DNA of 64,000 nucleotides, taken from NCBI GenBank assembly GCA_949126835.1, contig CASBPS010000186.1:616701-680700 (forward strand), read 5' to 3'. Made by a program: the position numbers and the translations under genes. This document shows positions 54,801 through 63,040 of this stretch, piece after piece (position 1 is the stretch's first letter; every line of letters starts with the position of its first letter). The notes beneath the pieces were generated by a model. The model did no database searches. It was not told where the DNA came from and saw nothing but the letters and a program-made list of their open reading frames with translations. The DNA is from Anisus vortex (taxonomy: Eukaryota; Mollusca; Gastropoda; Planorbidae).

Positions 54801-56894
54801 CAACTTGCAAGGAAAAAGGAGCAACATAGCAACAATACAAAATGGAGTTCCCCAGGGAGGTGTACTGTCACCCACACTATTTCTAATTTTCATAAATGAC
54901 CTAATTCAACATATTCCTAGAAAAGTAAAAAGCAGCATGTACGCCGACGATCTTGCTCTAATAAGCACACAAGAATATGTAGGCACCTCAAAATTTAGGC
55001 TACAAGATGCACTAAAAAACCTCAACCTATGGTCCAAAGAATGGGGAATGACCATAAACTCAAAAAAGACTACATACTCAATTTTCTCTCTATCTACTAA
55101 AGTACAAAGCCTCAAACTGACCTTAGACAAAACAATCCTTGAAAAAAATGGCAATCCCACATATCAAGGAGTTACGTTTGACCCAAGACTAACCTGGAAA
55201 AATCAAATAGAAAACACACAAAAAAAGGGAATCCAAAGACTAGCTTTGATAAAATAAACTTGCTGGCACAGACTGGGGTGCAAATCATTCTATCTTGAAA
55301 AAAACATACACCAGTTATATAAGGCCTACCCTAGAATATGGAGCCACAGTGTGGGGTACGGCAGCCCAATCATACCTCCGGAAAATAGACAAAGTTCAAA
55401 ACCTAGGACTTCGAATCATAACAGGACAATGAAAACTACCCCAATCAGAGCAATGGAGGATGCAACTAACCTATGCTCTATGGAAACTAGACGATAAACC
55501 AAAATCCTTACTCACTTCACCAAGTTAGAAGCATCAGGTCATCACCCTCTAAAACCCAAGCTACTCAAAACCTCCTCAACAAAAAGACTTCAAAGATCCA
55601 ATTTTATACAAGAAGCCAAACATCTAAAAAGTAAATAGAAAATAGAAAATATTGCAATTGAACCTATTCAACCTCACAGCCACTTCCCCCCCCTGGGACC
55701 CAAGCCCTACTCTAAAAATCAGAGACGAACTAAGCAACATAGGGAAAAAATCTGACTACACACCCGAAATACTAAAAGAAGCAGTAAACAACATCATTAG
55801 AGAACAATACCCCCAAAATGCATGGACCAGAGTCTATATTGACGGGTCAACGGGAAAAGATTTGAAAAATGGAGGAGCCGGCATTTTCATAGAGTGGCCA
55901 AGTGGAGAACTCCTAGAAAAAGCCACTGTCACAGGTAGCCTCTCAGATAGCACTAGAGCAGAAAGAAAAGCAATTGAGCTTGATGCAAATATACTAACAA
56001 GCCACACTCAATCCCCCAACAGCCGGATTCTCATCTTCACTGACGCCAAAACAGTACTCCAGTCTCTAAAAAACCCAAATGCCCCGATCAATCAGTCACT
56101 TAGTACAGAACTTTTAAAACTGAGCAAAACAACTAAAGAACTGGTTCTCCAATGGATCCCTGGGCATATACAAAATGAAGGAAATGACACTGCCGAAACC
56201 TTAGCTAAAGCTGGAGGCAGACAAAACCAGACAGACCCATCTCTAAACCCCAAAGAAATAAAGGCAATACTCAAAAGGAATGAATCCGAAAGATGGTCTG
56301 AGCTTCAACAAAACAACCCAAAGATTGATGCTTACTACAAACTCTCCCGCCAATTTCAACACATCATCTTCAGACTAAGGACTCGTCACAACAGGCTAAA
56401 GCAACATATGTTCCGCAAACTATGAATCGGAGCAAGCGAAATGTGTCCCAGCGAAACAGCTCCCGAAAATGCGGAGCATGTCCTTCAGACCTGCCCTCTG
56501 TATCTTTTATACCCGGTCAGCCATTTGGCCCCTGGGGGCTACCTTCAATGACAAACTGTTCGGTGGACTAGAGCAACTGACAGCCACGGCGCAGTTCATT
56601 ACAGCTATCGGACTTGTTGTCTGAATCCTCCCAATCATAACATTTGAGAACGAAGAAGAAGAAGATTATTTATGAGCAATTCACATATAAACATATTTCT
56701 GCCTGTGAATAAATGATATTGAATACAAACTTTTTTTTAAAAACCTTTCAATTTTTACACACAGAAAAAGGGTCTATTAACTAAATGCAAAATAAGATGA
56801 TTTTACCTGTGTTAAGCCAGTAAAAGCTTTCCAGCATTTTTCTTTCATCCTTTATATTGTTAACACTTGACAAGAAATCAAGCGCAGAATGAAA
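41816..56894 (-). CDS. TRPC: TRPC cation channel, C-terminal half (ten exons)
   Basis: A transient receptor potential canonical channel: a tetrameric, Ca2+-permeable plasma-membrane channel opened downstream of phospholipase C. Ten exons, minus strand: 56894-56807, 51582-51431, 51070-50910, 50562-50364, 49521-49350, 46167-46049, 43800-43642, 43397-43331, 42786-42659 and 41971-41816. All borders are GT-AG and all phases fit, giving 466 residues to a TAA. In order: end of S2-S4 region, the S4-S5 linker [14 protein letters not shown]5 ([15 protein letters not shown]), pore (AVFWAMFG), S6 ending [15 protein letters not shown] ([12 protein letters not shown]), the TRP box [15 protein letters not shown], then a cytoplasmic coiled-coil tail with [13 protein letters not shown]. 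The ankyrin repeats and S1-S3 lie outside the window at higher coordinates. Introns carry a LINE, a solo LTR, SINEs and minisatellites, yet every exon is intact. Confidence 0.95.
42659..42786 (-). CDS. TRPC: TRPC exon i (coiled-coil tail)
   Basis: 128 nt. Encodes [20 protein letters not shown] and a Glu/Lys/Leu helix up to MEQLQ. Matches the conserved EIKQD(I/L)-x-RY(E/D)L block of the family. Confidence 0.95.
42946..43330. repeat. 14-bp minisatellite abutting a TRPC splice donor
   Basis: Imperfect repeats of cacacacttagact and variants. Read on the minus strand each unit contains GTGAGT; I count about 22 including the real donor at 43325-43330. Confidence 0.95.
43331..43397 (-). CDS. TRPC: TRPC exon h
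   Basis: 67 nt. Encodes [20 protein letters not shown] then TE, the RYV-type calmodulin/IP3-receptor-binding helix region in TRPC tails. Donor GTGAGT is the first unit of the 14-bp minisatellite at 42946. Confidence 0.92.
43642..43800 (-). CDS. TRPC: TRPC exon g
   Basis: 159 nt, 53 codons, phase 0 at both ends. Encodes a Ser/Thr-rich segment ending [10 protein letters not shown], the beginning of the tail helix. Confidence 0.85.
44395..45556. repeat. 29-bp minisatellite in a TRPC intron, about 40 copies
   Basis: Unit contains catatagtgtatataatgta followed by ttcaattct. Point variants (ctgta for atgta, ctcct for ctcat) are interspersed. Lies between exons f and g. Confidence 0.96.
45776..46000 (-). 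repeat. SINE, family 1, diverged minus-strand copy
   Basis: Shares with 705-980 the segments GTCCCTGAGTCTAC, GTAAAGGCGGCTGGGCATTG and GCCACAGAAACT, and has a B-box-like GGGTTTGAATTC. Lies in the TRPC intron about 50 bp from exon f. Confidence 0.85.
46049..46167 (-). CDS. TRPC: TRPC exon f (acidic tail segment)
   Basis: 119 nt. Encodes [20 protein letters not shown] and [11 protein letters not shown]. Acidic, probably flexible. Least conserved of the exons but fixed by phase and splice sites (acceptor TTGTTCTATATGTCAG, donor GTAATC). Confidence 0.8.
46284..46350 (-). repeat. SINE tail copy (family 3, copy c)
   Basis: Minus strand: AAACTCAGACCACGGATGAG, then GGACGCAATAATCTTCTCTA and GAAGGAGCGTCTGTAAT. 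Shares the tail of family 2 but has a different body. A sister copy lies at 47288-47365. Confidence 0.65.
46633..48204. mobile_element. Inverted-repeat element with arrays of 22-bp near-palindromes at both ends
   Basis: Outer ends TGTTACGCACAGATAGTG and its exact inverse, flanked by the 4-bp duplication tatg (46629-46632, 48205-48208). Inside each end are four spaced 22-bp near-palindromes with the core GCCCAGTTCATGAAATGGGC: 46655, 46683, 46712 and 46742 on the left; 48072, 48104, 48132 and 48161 on the right. 1572 bp, no transposase frame. A 13-bp inverted repeat (gttatcgataatagatctat then cgataac) lies near 47612. Superfamily unknown. Confidence 0.88.
47288..47365 (-). repeat. SINE tail copy (family 3, copy d)
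   Basis: Close to 46284-46350 (GACTCGGACCACGGATGAAC, GACGCAATAATTTTCTTTA, GAAGGAGAGTCTGTAAT) and located inside the inverted-repeat element at 46633. Confidence 0.65.
48636..48850 (+). mobile_element. Solo LTR, 215 bp
   Basis: Starts TGTTGTGATCG, ends ATATATTACA, with a perfect 5-bp duplication aatat (48631-48635, 48851-48855). Contains AATAAA near 48783. No internal region, so it is the product of LTR-LTR recombination. Not the LTR of elements A, B or C. Confidence 0.85.
48851..49349. repeat. TRPC intron with an 18-bp minisatellite (49155-49273)
   Basis: The segment 49155-49273 (units like acatgtaatggcattata) is identical over 119 bp to 51169-51287 in another intron of the same gene. It ends 76 bp from the donor of exon e. 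Confidence 0.9.
49350..49521 (-). CDS. TRPC: TRPC exon e (TRP box)
   Basis: 172 nt. Begins [12 protein letters not shown], the TRP box, then [20 protein letters not shown] and a Cys-rich CGCCCCG run. Donor GTAAGC. Confidence 0.95.
49522..50363. other. TRPC intron; short conserved repeat near 50085-50205
   Basis: No exon. At 50088-50200 the text gcgccacaagtctgctgtcc, ggaccacgggaagtggtcg and gacagacagacagaaaatga looks like the end of a dispersed repeat, but its borders are unclear. Confidence 0.4.
50364..50562 (-). CDS. TRPC: TRPC exon d (pore and S6)
   Basis: 199 nt. The pore helix and filter are [16 protein letters not shown], then a loop with [14 protein letters not shown], then S6 [17 protein letters not shown]. 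The final DLIA matches the TRPC1/4/5 pattern more than TRPC3/6/7. Donor GTAAGT. Confidence 0.95.
50563..50909. other. TRPC intron, no feature recognised
   Basis: A 347-bp intron between exons c and d, without repeats. Confidence 0.7.
50910..51070 (-). CDS. TRPC: TRPC exon c (S5)
   Basis: 161 nt. S5 is [20 protein letters not shown], followed by a short extracellular turret ([17 protein letters not shown]). The acceptor is abutted by the 18-bp minisatellite at 51075-51290. Confidence 0.95.
51075..51290. repeat. 18-bp minisatellite abutting a TRPC splice acceptor
   Basis: Units like acatgtaatggcattata with variants. It begins right next to the acceptor of exon c (AG at 51071-51072). Contains the 119-bp segment shared with 49155-49273. 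Confidence 0.92.
51431..51582 (-). CDS. TRPC: TRPC exon b (S4 and S4-S5 linker)
   Basis: 152 nt, completes a split Asp codon and ends in phase 0. Encodes [20 protein letters not shown] and the highly conserved [16 protein letters not shown]. Confidence 0.95.
51764..51822. repeat. (TA)n microsatellite
   Basis: Pure TA repeat of about 59 bp in the TRPC intron between exons a and b. Confidence 0.97.
52261..56663 (+). mobile_element. Full-length LINE (endonuclease, RT, RNase H; I-group-like), inactive
   Basis: 4.4 kb in the TRPC intron, antisense to the gene. Both ends are fixed by the target duplication gattatttat (52251-52260, 56664-56673). The 3' end is a short (gaa)n tail. Domain order endonuclease, RT, RNase H on one ORF2 puts it in the group of non-LTR elements that carry RNase H (I, Nimb and relatives). 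The exact clade needs a tree. Coding is broken by several stops and shifts. Confidence 0.92.
52685..56425 (+). pseudogene. LINE ORF2 polyprotein, multiply broken
   Basis: Five main frames: 52685-53401, 53319-54458, 54442-54651, 54805-55257 and 55652-56425. Endonuclease (AP type): LQWNAEGIQ, then [19 protein letters not shown] and [51 protein letters not shown], and the catalytic YADD near 54944. RNase [18 protein letters not shown], then FTDAKTVL and [12 protein letters not shown]. The endonuclease is shifted by a 61-bp tandem duplication (53296-53356, 53357-53417), and further breaks occur near 54450, 54649, 54788 and 55255. The methionine at 52685 follows a 5' region of 424 bp with no certain ORF1. 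Endonuclease nicks the target and RT copies the RNA there; here both are disabled. Confidence 0.92.
56807..56894 (-). CDS. TRPC: TRPC exon a (upstream-most in window)
   Basis: 88 nt, phase 0 start, ends one base into a codon. Acceptor TTTTTCACCAG, donor GTAAAA. Encodes [17 protein letters not shown] and ESFYWLNT, leading into the next exon as part of the transmembrane domain. Confidence 0.85.
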
Positions 56895-57017
56895 CTGGTG
56901 AAAAATAACAAAAAAAAAAGCCAACTATTATGCAACTATTGGTAGTTTGGAGCTACCACAAAGTAAAAATGTAAAATTTCCCACAAGAATCATAGAAATG
57001 AAATGTATTGTTTACAA

Positions 57018-57018
57018 A

Positions 57019-57081
<63 letters not shown>

Positions 57082-57092
57082 TATATATATAT
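57018..57092. repeat. (TA)n microsatellite at the edge of element C
   Basis: About 75 bp of TA repeat directly before the probable LTR of element C. It hides any target duplication. Confidence 0.95.
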
Positions 57093-57766
57093 TGTCATGT
57101 ATATTGTTTTTCCAAGAATTGGAACACGCAATGTTTATTCTCCTCTCTCTCTCTTTTCTTACTACACGCGATATGAGGACGTTTAGTAGAAAAACGAAAG
57201 GTTCTAGGTAATGCTGGGATTCTGTGTTGATCTCAAATTCTCAGAGTCTGGGAACGACTCATTATTTAATAGGGGAAGTTCCTATCGTTTTTGTTATGAG
57301 TTTTGTAATGATACCATGATTTTCACCCCTACTGGTAGTGGGTCTATCCCTTGCACCACTCGGATAGTATTTAATGATTTGTTTTGTCTGAAAGACAGGG
57401 AGTTTCAAAAGATGTTCCTTTGAACGTTTGTGTTTGCACTATTTGATTCTAACTGTACATAATAGATATATTGTATATATTGAACATACCACCTGAAATA
57501 AACTATCAACAACAGTTACACTGAAGCTTCTTTGTCAAGTTACTATCCTATTGTGTTGTATACATTACTATAAGATTTATCTACTACCATAATTTACAAG
57601 AGAGGAAATGTTGGAATACAAATACTGAATTTGCGCCCAGGACTATAAGAAGAGTTCGTGTAATACTGAAACATAAATACTAATAATTAAAGTCTCCCCT
57701 AGGACTAACGAGAATTATCAGCAAGATCTACACAGCTCTGACCACAAGGGGATTGTGGACGTAACA
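57093..57766 (+). repeat. Probable 5' LTR of element C
   Basis: Starts TGTCATGTATATTG, ends GTGGACGTAACA. Contains AATAAA at about 57497. Boundaries are inferred from TG...CA and from the following primer site, since the partner LTR is outside the window. Confidence 0.6.
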
Positions 57767-57945
57767 AAATTTGGTGGTCTCGCCCAGTATATTTGAGTTC
57801 TACTTTTCCTGACCTAGGATTGACAAGATTTGGTGGTCTCGTTCGGTAGATTTGAGTTCTACTTTTCTTGATCTAGGATTGGAAAAAAATTTGTTGATCT
57901 CGTCTGGAAAATTTGAGTTATATTTTTTCCTGACCTATAAATATT
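57764..57945 (+). promoter_or_regulatory. Triplicated primer-binding-site region of element C
   Basis: TTTGGTGGTCTCG occurs at 57770-57782, again at 57829-57841, and as TTTGTTGATCTCG at 57890-57902. Each is followed by a similar stretch with atttgagtt(c/a)tac. The copies are 59 and 61 bp apart. The first is at the expected primer position (TGGTGGTCTCGCCCAGTA); the second preserves its core exactly. Confidence 0.75.
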
Positions 57946-58186
57946 TTGTGACATTAGTAGTACTGAGAGCGGCATATTTGTGTTTCGTTTTCAGGACTGT
58001 GAAACTATTCTTTTTAAAAAGAGGAGAGAACTGGTTTGCGTTTTTATTCCTTGGGAAGTGTGAAGATTCCACGAAGTGTTTAATATTATATTGTGCAAAT
58101 TTCTGGACAAATCGTAAGTTGGAACTTTATATTTTATTATACAATATATACTACTCTACTATCACAAATATTTCGAACGCTATACT

Positions 58187-61100
58187 ATGGCTTCGAATAT
58201 ATCAAGTGAGGAACTTAATGCCATGTCATTTGCTGAACTAAAAGAATTAGCTGAGTCCTTTGGGATTGAGGCAGGACAGGCAAGACCTAATCGTAATCGT
58301 TTGACCAAAGAAATTATGACATGTTTGAACGGGCAGAATGCCATGAACACTGGTAGTGTAGTTGAAGTGGGACAGAACGATATCAATGAAGGTTATGTAG
58401 CTCCCAGTGGGGGCGAGGTAATTGCCCACGGAGACGAGGTAAGAAATATGTCATCTAGATCATCAAACAATGATGAAGATGAAGGGTTGAGTGAAAACCT
58501 AAAATTCCAATTAGCTATGAAGAGAATGGAATTGGAAAGATTTAGGATAGAAAATGAAAGAATTAGGATAGAAACTGAAAGGGAAAATGAAAGAATTAGG
58601 ATAGAAACTGAAAGCAGAGAAAGGATAGAGATGGCACGCATGAATAGACCTGACCATCGTAGGGACAGCAATGGTATGGATATTAGCGCAATGAAGCAAC
58701 ACTTGCCTATATTCAGAGAAGAAGATGTTCAAGATTTCTTTTTGCTTTTTGAGAGGATAGCTGTAGATTATCAGTTCCCTGATGATAAGATGGCTTTATT
58801 GTTAAGGTCAACTCTCAACAAAGGAAAAGCATTGGACGTAGTGTTGAGTTTAACACCCGAGGAAATAAATGACTATGAAGTAATCAAAGATAGGGTGCTA
58901 AAAAGTTATTCCCTGACACCAGAAAAATATAGAAAGCTATTTAGAGACAGAAAGAAGGCATATGATCAAACTCATGTAGACTTTTTGAGACAAAAGGAGA
59001 AAATGTTAGAACAGTGGCTAAGGTCACAGAATGTAAGTGAGTTTGATAAACTCAAGAACCTAATATTGTTTGAGGAATTCAATGATTGTATTCGAGTGGA
59101 TATTAAAACTCACATCTCAGACCGAGGGGTTGAAGATGTGCATGAAGCTGCTAGATTGGCAGATAACTATGCCATAATTCACGCCAGCATAAAGCCATAT
59201 TATGCTGACAAACCCAAAGTGCACAAACCAGAGTCCAAGGAGGCTAGTAAACCAAAAGAGACAAGTGAAAACAATAATAAGAACAGTGGTGTAAATAATA
59301 ATAGTAACTTAGTTCATTTCAGGAAGCAGACAGATGTAAATAAAGCAAAGGTGGTATGTTTCAATTGCAAGAAAGAGGGCCACATGAAGAAAGATTGTTG
59401 GATCCTTACCAAGAAGCAAGGTGCTATTCTACACTGTGCCAGAGTGCAGAAAGATAGCAAGCAGACAGAAGAAGTGTGCAACACAGGGTCAAGAAACTCA
59501 AAAGAAATGCGGCCGGCATCGCCCATAGTTGTGGAGTCGATGGTTTTTGAGAACAGTCTATCTAAGGTAAAAGAGAATAGCTGTACTCAATCTATTATGC
59601 TTTCAGAAGGCCGTGAGGAACAGATGGTTCCTGAAGTCCCGGAAGAGGACGACCTATCCGATTTTCGACCCTTTGTCTACGAGGGGACAGTGTCGACAGA
59701 AGTCGATGTACTCAGCAAGAAGAAAATACAGATATTACGTGACACGGGTTCTGCTGTAAGCGTGATCCTGGAGGGCAGTGTGCCGTTAACAGATGCCACC
59801 AGTACCGGTGAGTCTGTTGTGCTGAGAGGTGCTAGTATGGAGGCTGTGGAAGCTCCACTGCACAGAATAAAACTCGAGTCGGATATTTTTACAGGTAACA
59901 TCGTAGTGGGAGTGTGGCGCGCACTACCCGTCAAAGGCGTTTCCATGATATTAGGAAATGACATTATGGGCGGCAGAGTCACTGTCGAGCCCATGGTTAA
60001 AGTGTTGGAGACAAAGATGGCGGAGGACAAAAACCTACGTCCTGCCAATGAACGCCCAACATGTGCACTGACAAGAGCAATGCAGAAAAAGAAGTCGGTA
60101 AAGACTCCTGCTACGCCGTGTAGTGCAACGAAAGATGTGCTTGTCTGTTCTAAAGACACACATGCGAATGAAACAGTGATAACAGAAACACCTGACATCG
60201 ATTTAAGTGCTACGTTCTTTGCTGAACTAACAACTGGTGATGCAACCGAGAACGATAACATTTTGTCACCAAAGCAGAAATTGGTGAAAGAACAATTGAA
60301 TGACGAAGTAATAATGCAACTCAGAATGAAAGCTGTTGATGAAAAGACTGCAGATGCAATGGCGGAATGTTTCTACATAAAAGATGAAGTGTTGATGAGA
60401 AAGTCGAAACCGCTCAACTCAGGTACAAACGAGTGGGACAGTATTCACCAAATTGTAATACCTAAGTGCTATCGTCAAGATATACTGCGTATGGCGCATG
60501 ATCTTCCTTTCGCTGGTCACATGGGAGTCCGAAAAACGCACCACCGTATCCTCCCTTACTTCTACTGGCCAGGACTGAGAAGAGATGTCGAACAATACTG
60601 CAAGACTTGCCACGTATGCCAAATGGTAGGACGTCCTAACCAACGAATTCCTGTCGCTCCACTCCAGCCAATACCAGCGTTCGACGAACCATTCAGTCAT
60701 ATACTCATTGATTGCGTGGGCCCGTTGCCGAAAACAAAAGCCGGTTTTCAATACCTGCTCACAGTCATGTGTTCATCCACTCGCTTCCCGGAAGCCATTC
60801 CGTTGCGGAACATAACAACAGTGAAGGTGGTAGACGCCCTGACAAATTTCTTCACACGTTATGGCCTACCGAAGACAGTACAGTCCGACCAGGGGACTAA
60901 CTTTACTTCGAACATTTTCATGGAACAATTAGGGATAAGCCATAGGCTATCAAGTGCCTATCATCCTGAGAGCCAGGGAGCTCTGGAAAGGTTTCATCAG
61001 ACATTAAAATCGATGCTTAAAAAGTACTGTTATGAAAACGAGAAAGACTGGGATAAGGGTGTGCCTTATGTACTGTTCGCTGCAAGGGAGGCCACTCAGG

Positions 61101-63040
61101 AATCCCTGGGGTTTAGCCCATTCGAACTTGTGTATGGACACTCAGTCAGAGGTCCGTTGAAACTTCTACATGAAACTTGGCTAACGGACAGTGAACCGAT
61201 TGGACTTTTGTCATATGTAGATAAATTTAAAAATAGGCTTTATCATGCTTTTAACCATGTGAAGATTCATTTTCCACAGATGCAGGAGCGTATGAGACAG
61301 AACTATGACCGTAAAGCTACAGCTAGAACTTTTGCACCAGGTGACAAAGTCCTTGTGTTTCTACCTTTGCAAAATCAGCCTTTAAGTGCAAAGTTTAGTG
61401 GACCCTATGAGATAGAGTCAAAGCTTGGCGAGGTCAATTATTTGATAAAGACTCCTGACCGGAGACAAAAGCAGAGGGTATGCCATATTAATTTGCTTAA
61501 GCCCTATGTTTCCAGGGAAAAGAGTAAACCACGGGAGGTCCCCATGATTTCATTAGCTAGGGTCCCGACGGATTTATCTAGGATAGAATATAAGTTTGCA
61601 GAAAGTAAACTTAATAATACAGATGCCCTTAAGAGTTTAGATACAAGGCTAGAACATCTTCCGGTAGAAGATAAGGAGAAGATTATTGAGCTGGTACATG
61701 AATATAAGTCACTGTTTACAGATGTTCCCAGGAGGACACATCTAATAGAACACGATGTAGTATTAACTGAGGGTGCCAGGCCAATTAAACAGCATCCATA
61801 TAGAGTTAACCCCATCAGACTTGAACATATTAGAGCAGAGGTGAAGTATATGTTAGAAAATGACATAGTGGAAGAATGTGATAGCGAATGGTCTTCACCC
61901 TGTGTGTTGGTACCAAAAGCCGACAACACATTGCGGTTTTGTACAGACTTTAGGAAATTAAATAATTTGACAAAGACTGACTCGTATCCCATTCCTCGTA
62001 TTGATGACCTCATTGATAAGATAGGTGATGCGACGTATGTGACAAAAATTGATCTTCTCTCCGCGTACTTTCAGATTCCTTTGACGCCACGGGCACAGGA
62101 AGTATCCGCGTTTGTGACACCTGACGGACTTTACAGGTATAAGGTCATGCCATTCGGACTCCGTAATGCCCCTGCGACGTTTCAAAGGCTTATAAACACC
62201 CTCACTCGCGGTATCTTCCAGTGTAATGCCTACCTCGACGACATAGTGGTGTATAGTACAGATTTCAAGACACATGTCAGTCAACTACGACACTTGTTTG
62301 AACGACTGAATAACGCCAATTTGACAATAAACCTGGCTAAGAGTCAGTTTGGACATGCCACTATCGAGTATCTTGGACATGTAGTGGGTGGTGGAAAGGT
62401 TAAGCCAGTAAATGCTAAAATAGAAGCTATTCAGAATGTCCCAGTGCCACAGACAAGGAAACAACTCCGTAGTTACCTTGGAATGGCCGGGTATTATCGT
62501 AAGTTTTGCCAGGACTTTTCTACGGTAGCTTGCCCCTTAACTGACCTACTAAAGAAGAACAATCGCTTTGTTTGGTCTGACAAGTGCCAAAAGGCGTTTG
62601 ATGAGTTGAAGTCAAGATTATCCAGGGCACCTATTTTGGTGACCCCGCGTTTTGATAGACCCTTTAAAATTGCAGTAGACGCGTGCGATACTGGGATGGG
62701 AGCGGTGCTGACTCAGCAGGATGACCACGGAGAGGAGCACCCGGTGTGCTACCACTCACAGAAATTCAATATCCATGAACGTAATTATAATACAAGTGAG
62801 AAGGAACTTTTAGGGTTGATCCTAGCGTTAAAACAGTTTGATTTCTATGTAAACAGCTCTGGGTACCCGATAGAAATACTGACCGACCACAACCCTCTGA
62901 CTTTTCTCTCCAGGGTCAAGCAAAACCAGAGGCTTGTTAGATGGAGCTTATTCCTCCAAGCCTATGACTTAAACATAAAACACCTGAGGGGTAGGGACAA
63001 CGTCACAGCTGATACTCTATCTCGGGTGCTACATGATTGA
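58187..63040 (+). CDS. Intact Gag-Pol polyprotein of element C (order PR-IN-RT-RH)
   Basis: 1617 codons without interruption. Start: a good ATG, followed by a SAP-like helical segment (FAELKELAESFGIEAGQ). A coiled coil (RIENERIRIETE) lies near 120-145, a capsid region at 160-350 and one CCHC knuckle (CFNCKKEGHMKKDC) near 390. Protease LRDTGSAVSV is near 516. Integrase: HDLPFAGH near 768, CKTCHVC near 803, D in IDCVGP near 841, D in SDQGT near 900, E in LERFHQ near 933, and GPYEI near 1071. RT: FCTDFRKLNN near 1250 and YLDD near 1349. RNase H: DACDTGMGAVL near 1496, TDHNPL near 1566, final DTLSRVL before TGA. All catalytic residues I can identify are present, so this copy may be active or recently so. 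One frame for gag and pol needs no frameshift. Confidence 0.95.
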   Translation: MASNISSEELNAMSFAELKELAESFGIEAGQARPNRNRLTKEIMTCLNGQNAMNTGSVVEVGQNDINEGYVAPSGGEVIAHGDEVRNMSSRSSNNDEDEGLSENLKFQLAMKRMELERFRIENERIRIETERENERIRIETESRERIEMARMNRPDHRRDSNGMDISAMKQHLPIFREEDVQDFFLLFERIAVDYQFPDDKMALLLRSTLNKGKALDVVLSLTPEEINDYEVIKDRVLKSYSLTPEKYRKLFRDRKKAYDQTHVDFLRQKEKMLEQWLRSQNVSEFDKLKNLILFEEFNDCIRVDIKTHISDRGVEDVHEAARLADNYAIIHASIKPYYADKPKVHKPESKEASKPKETSENNNKNSGVNNNSNLVHFRKQTDVNKAKVVCFNCKKEGHMKKDCWILTKKQGAILHCARVQKDSKQTEEVCNTGSRNSKEMRPASPIVVESMVFENSLSKVKENSCTQSIMLSEGREEQMVPEVPEEDDLSDFRPFVYEGTVSTEVDVLSKKKIQILRDTGSAVSVILEGSVPLTDATSTGESVVLRGASMEAVEAPLHRIKLESDIFTGNIVVGVWRALPVKGVSMILGNDIMGGRVTVEPMVKVLETKMAEDKNLRPANERPTCALTRAMQKKKSVKTPATPCSATKDVLVCSKDTHANETVITETPDIDLSATFFAELTTGDATENDNILSPKQKLVKEQLNDEVIMQLRMKAVDEKTADAMAECFYIKDEVLMRKSKPLNSGTNEWDSIHQIVIPKCYRQDILRMAHDLPFAGHMGVRKTHHRILPYFYWPGLRRDVEQYCKTCHVCQMVGRPNQRIPVAPLQPIPAFDEPFSHILIDCVGPLPKTKAGFQYLLTVMCSSTRFPEAIPLRNITTVKVVDALTNFFTRYGLPKTVQSDQGTNFTSNIFMEQLGISHRLSSAYHPESQGALERFHQTLKSMLKKYCYENEKDWDKGVPYVLFAAREATQESLGFSPFELVYGHSVRGPLKLLHETWLTDSEPIGLLSYVDKFKNRLYHAFNHVKIHFPQMQERMRQNYDRKATARTFAPGDKVLVFLPLQNQPLSAKFSGPYEIESKLGEVNYLIKTPDRRQKQRVCHINLLKPYVSREKSKPREVPMISLARVPTDLSRIEYKFAESKLNNTDALKSLDTRLEHLPVEDKEKIIELVHEYKSLFTDVPRRTHLIEHDVVLTEGARPIKQHPYRVNPIRLEHIRAEVKYMLENDIVEECDSEWSSPCVLVPKADNTLRFCTDFRKLNNLTKTDSYPIPRIDDLIDKIGDATYVTKIDLLSAYFQIPLTPRAQEVSAFVTPDGLYRYKVMPFGLRNAPATFQRLINTLTRGIFQCNAYLDDIVVYSTDFKTHVSQLRHLFERLNNANLTINLAKSQFGHATIEYLGHVVGGGKVKPVNAKIEAIQNVPVPQTRKQLRSYLGMAGYYRKFCQDFSTVACPLTDLLKKNNRFVWSDKCQKAFDELKSRLSRAPILVTPRFDRPFKIAVDACDTGMGAVLTQQDDHGEEHPVCYHSQKFNIHERNYNTSEKELLGLILALKQFDFYVNSSGYPIEILTDHNPLTFLSRVKQNQRLVRWSLFLQAYDLNIKHLRGRDNVTADTLSRVLHD

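Noticed and set aside
59677..62284. Antisense open frames of 108-194 codons
   Set aside because: They lie opposite the intact gag-pol of element C and show no domain.
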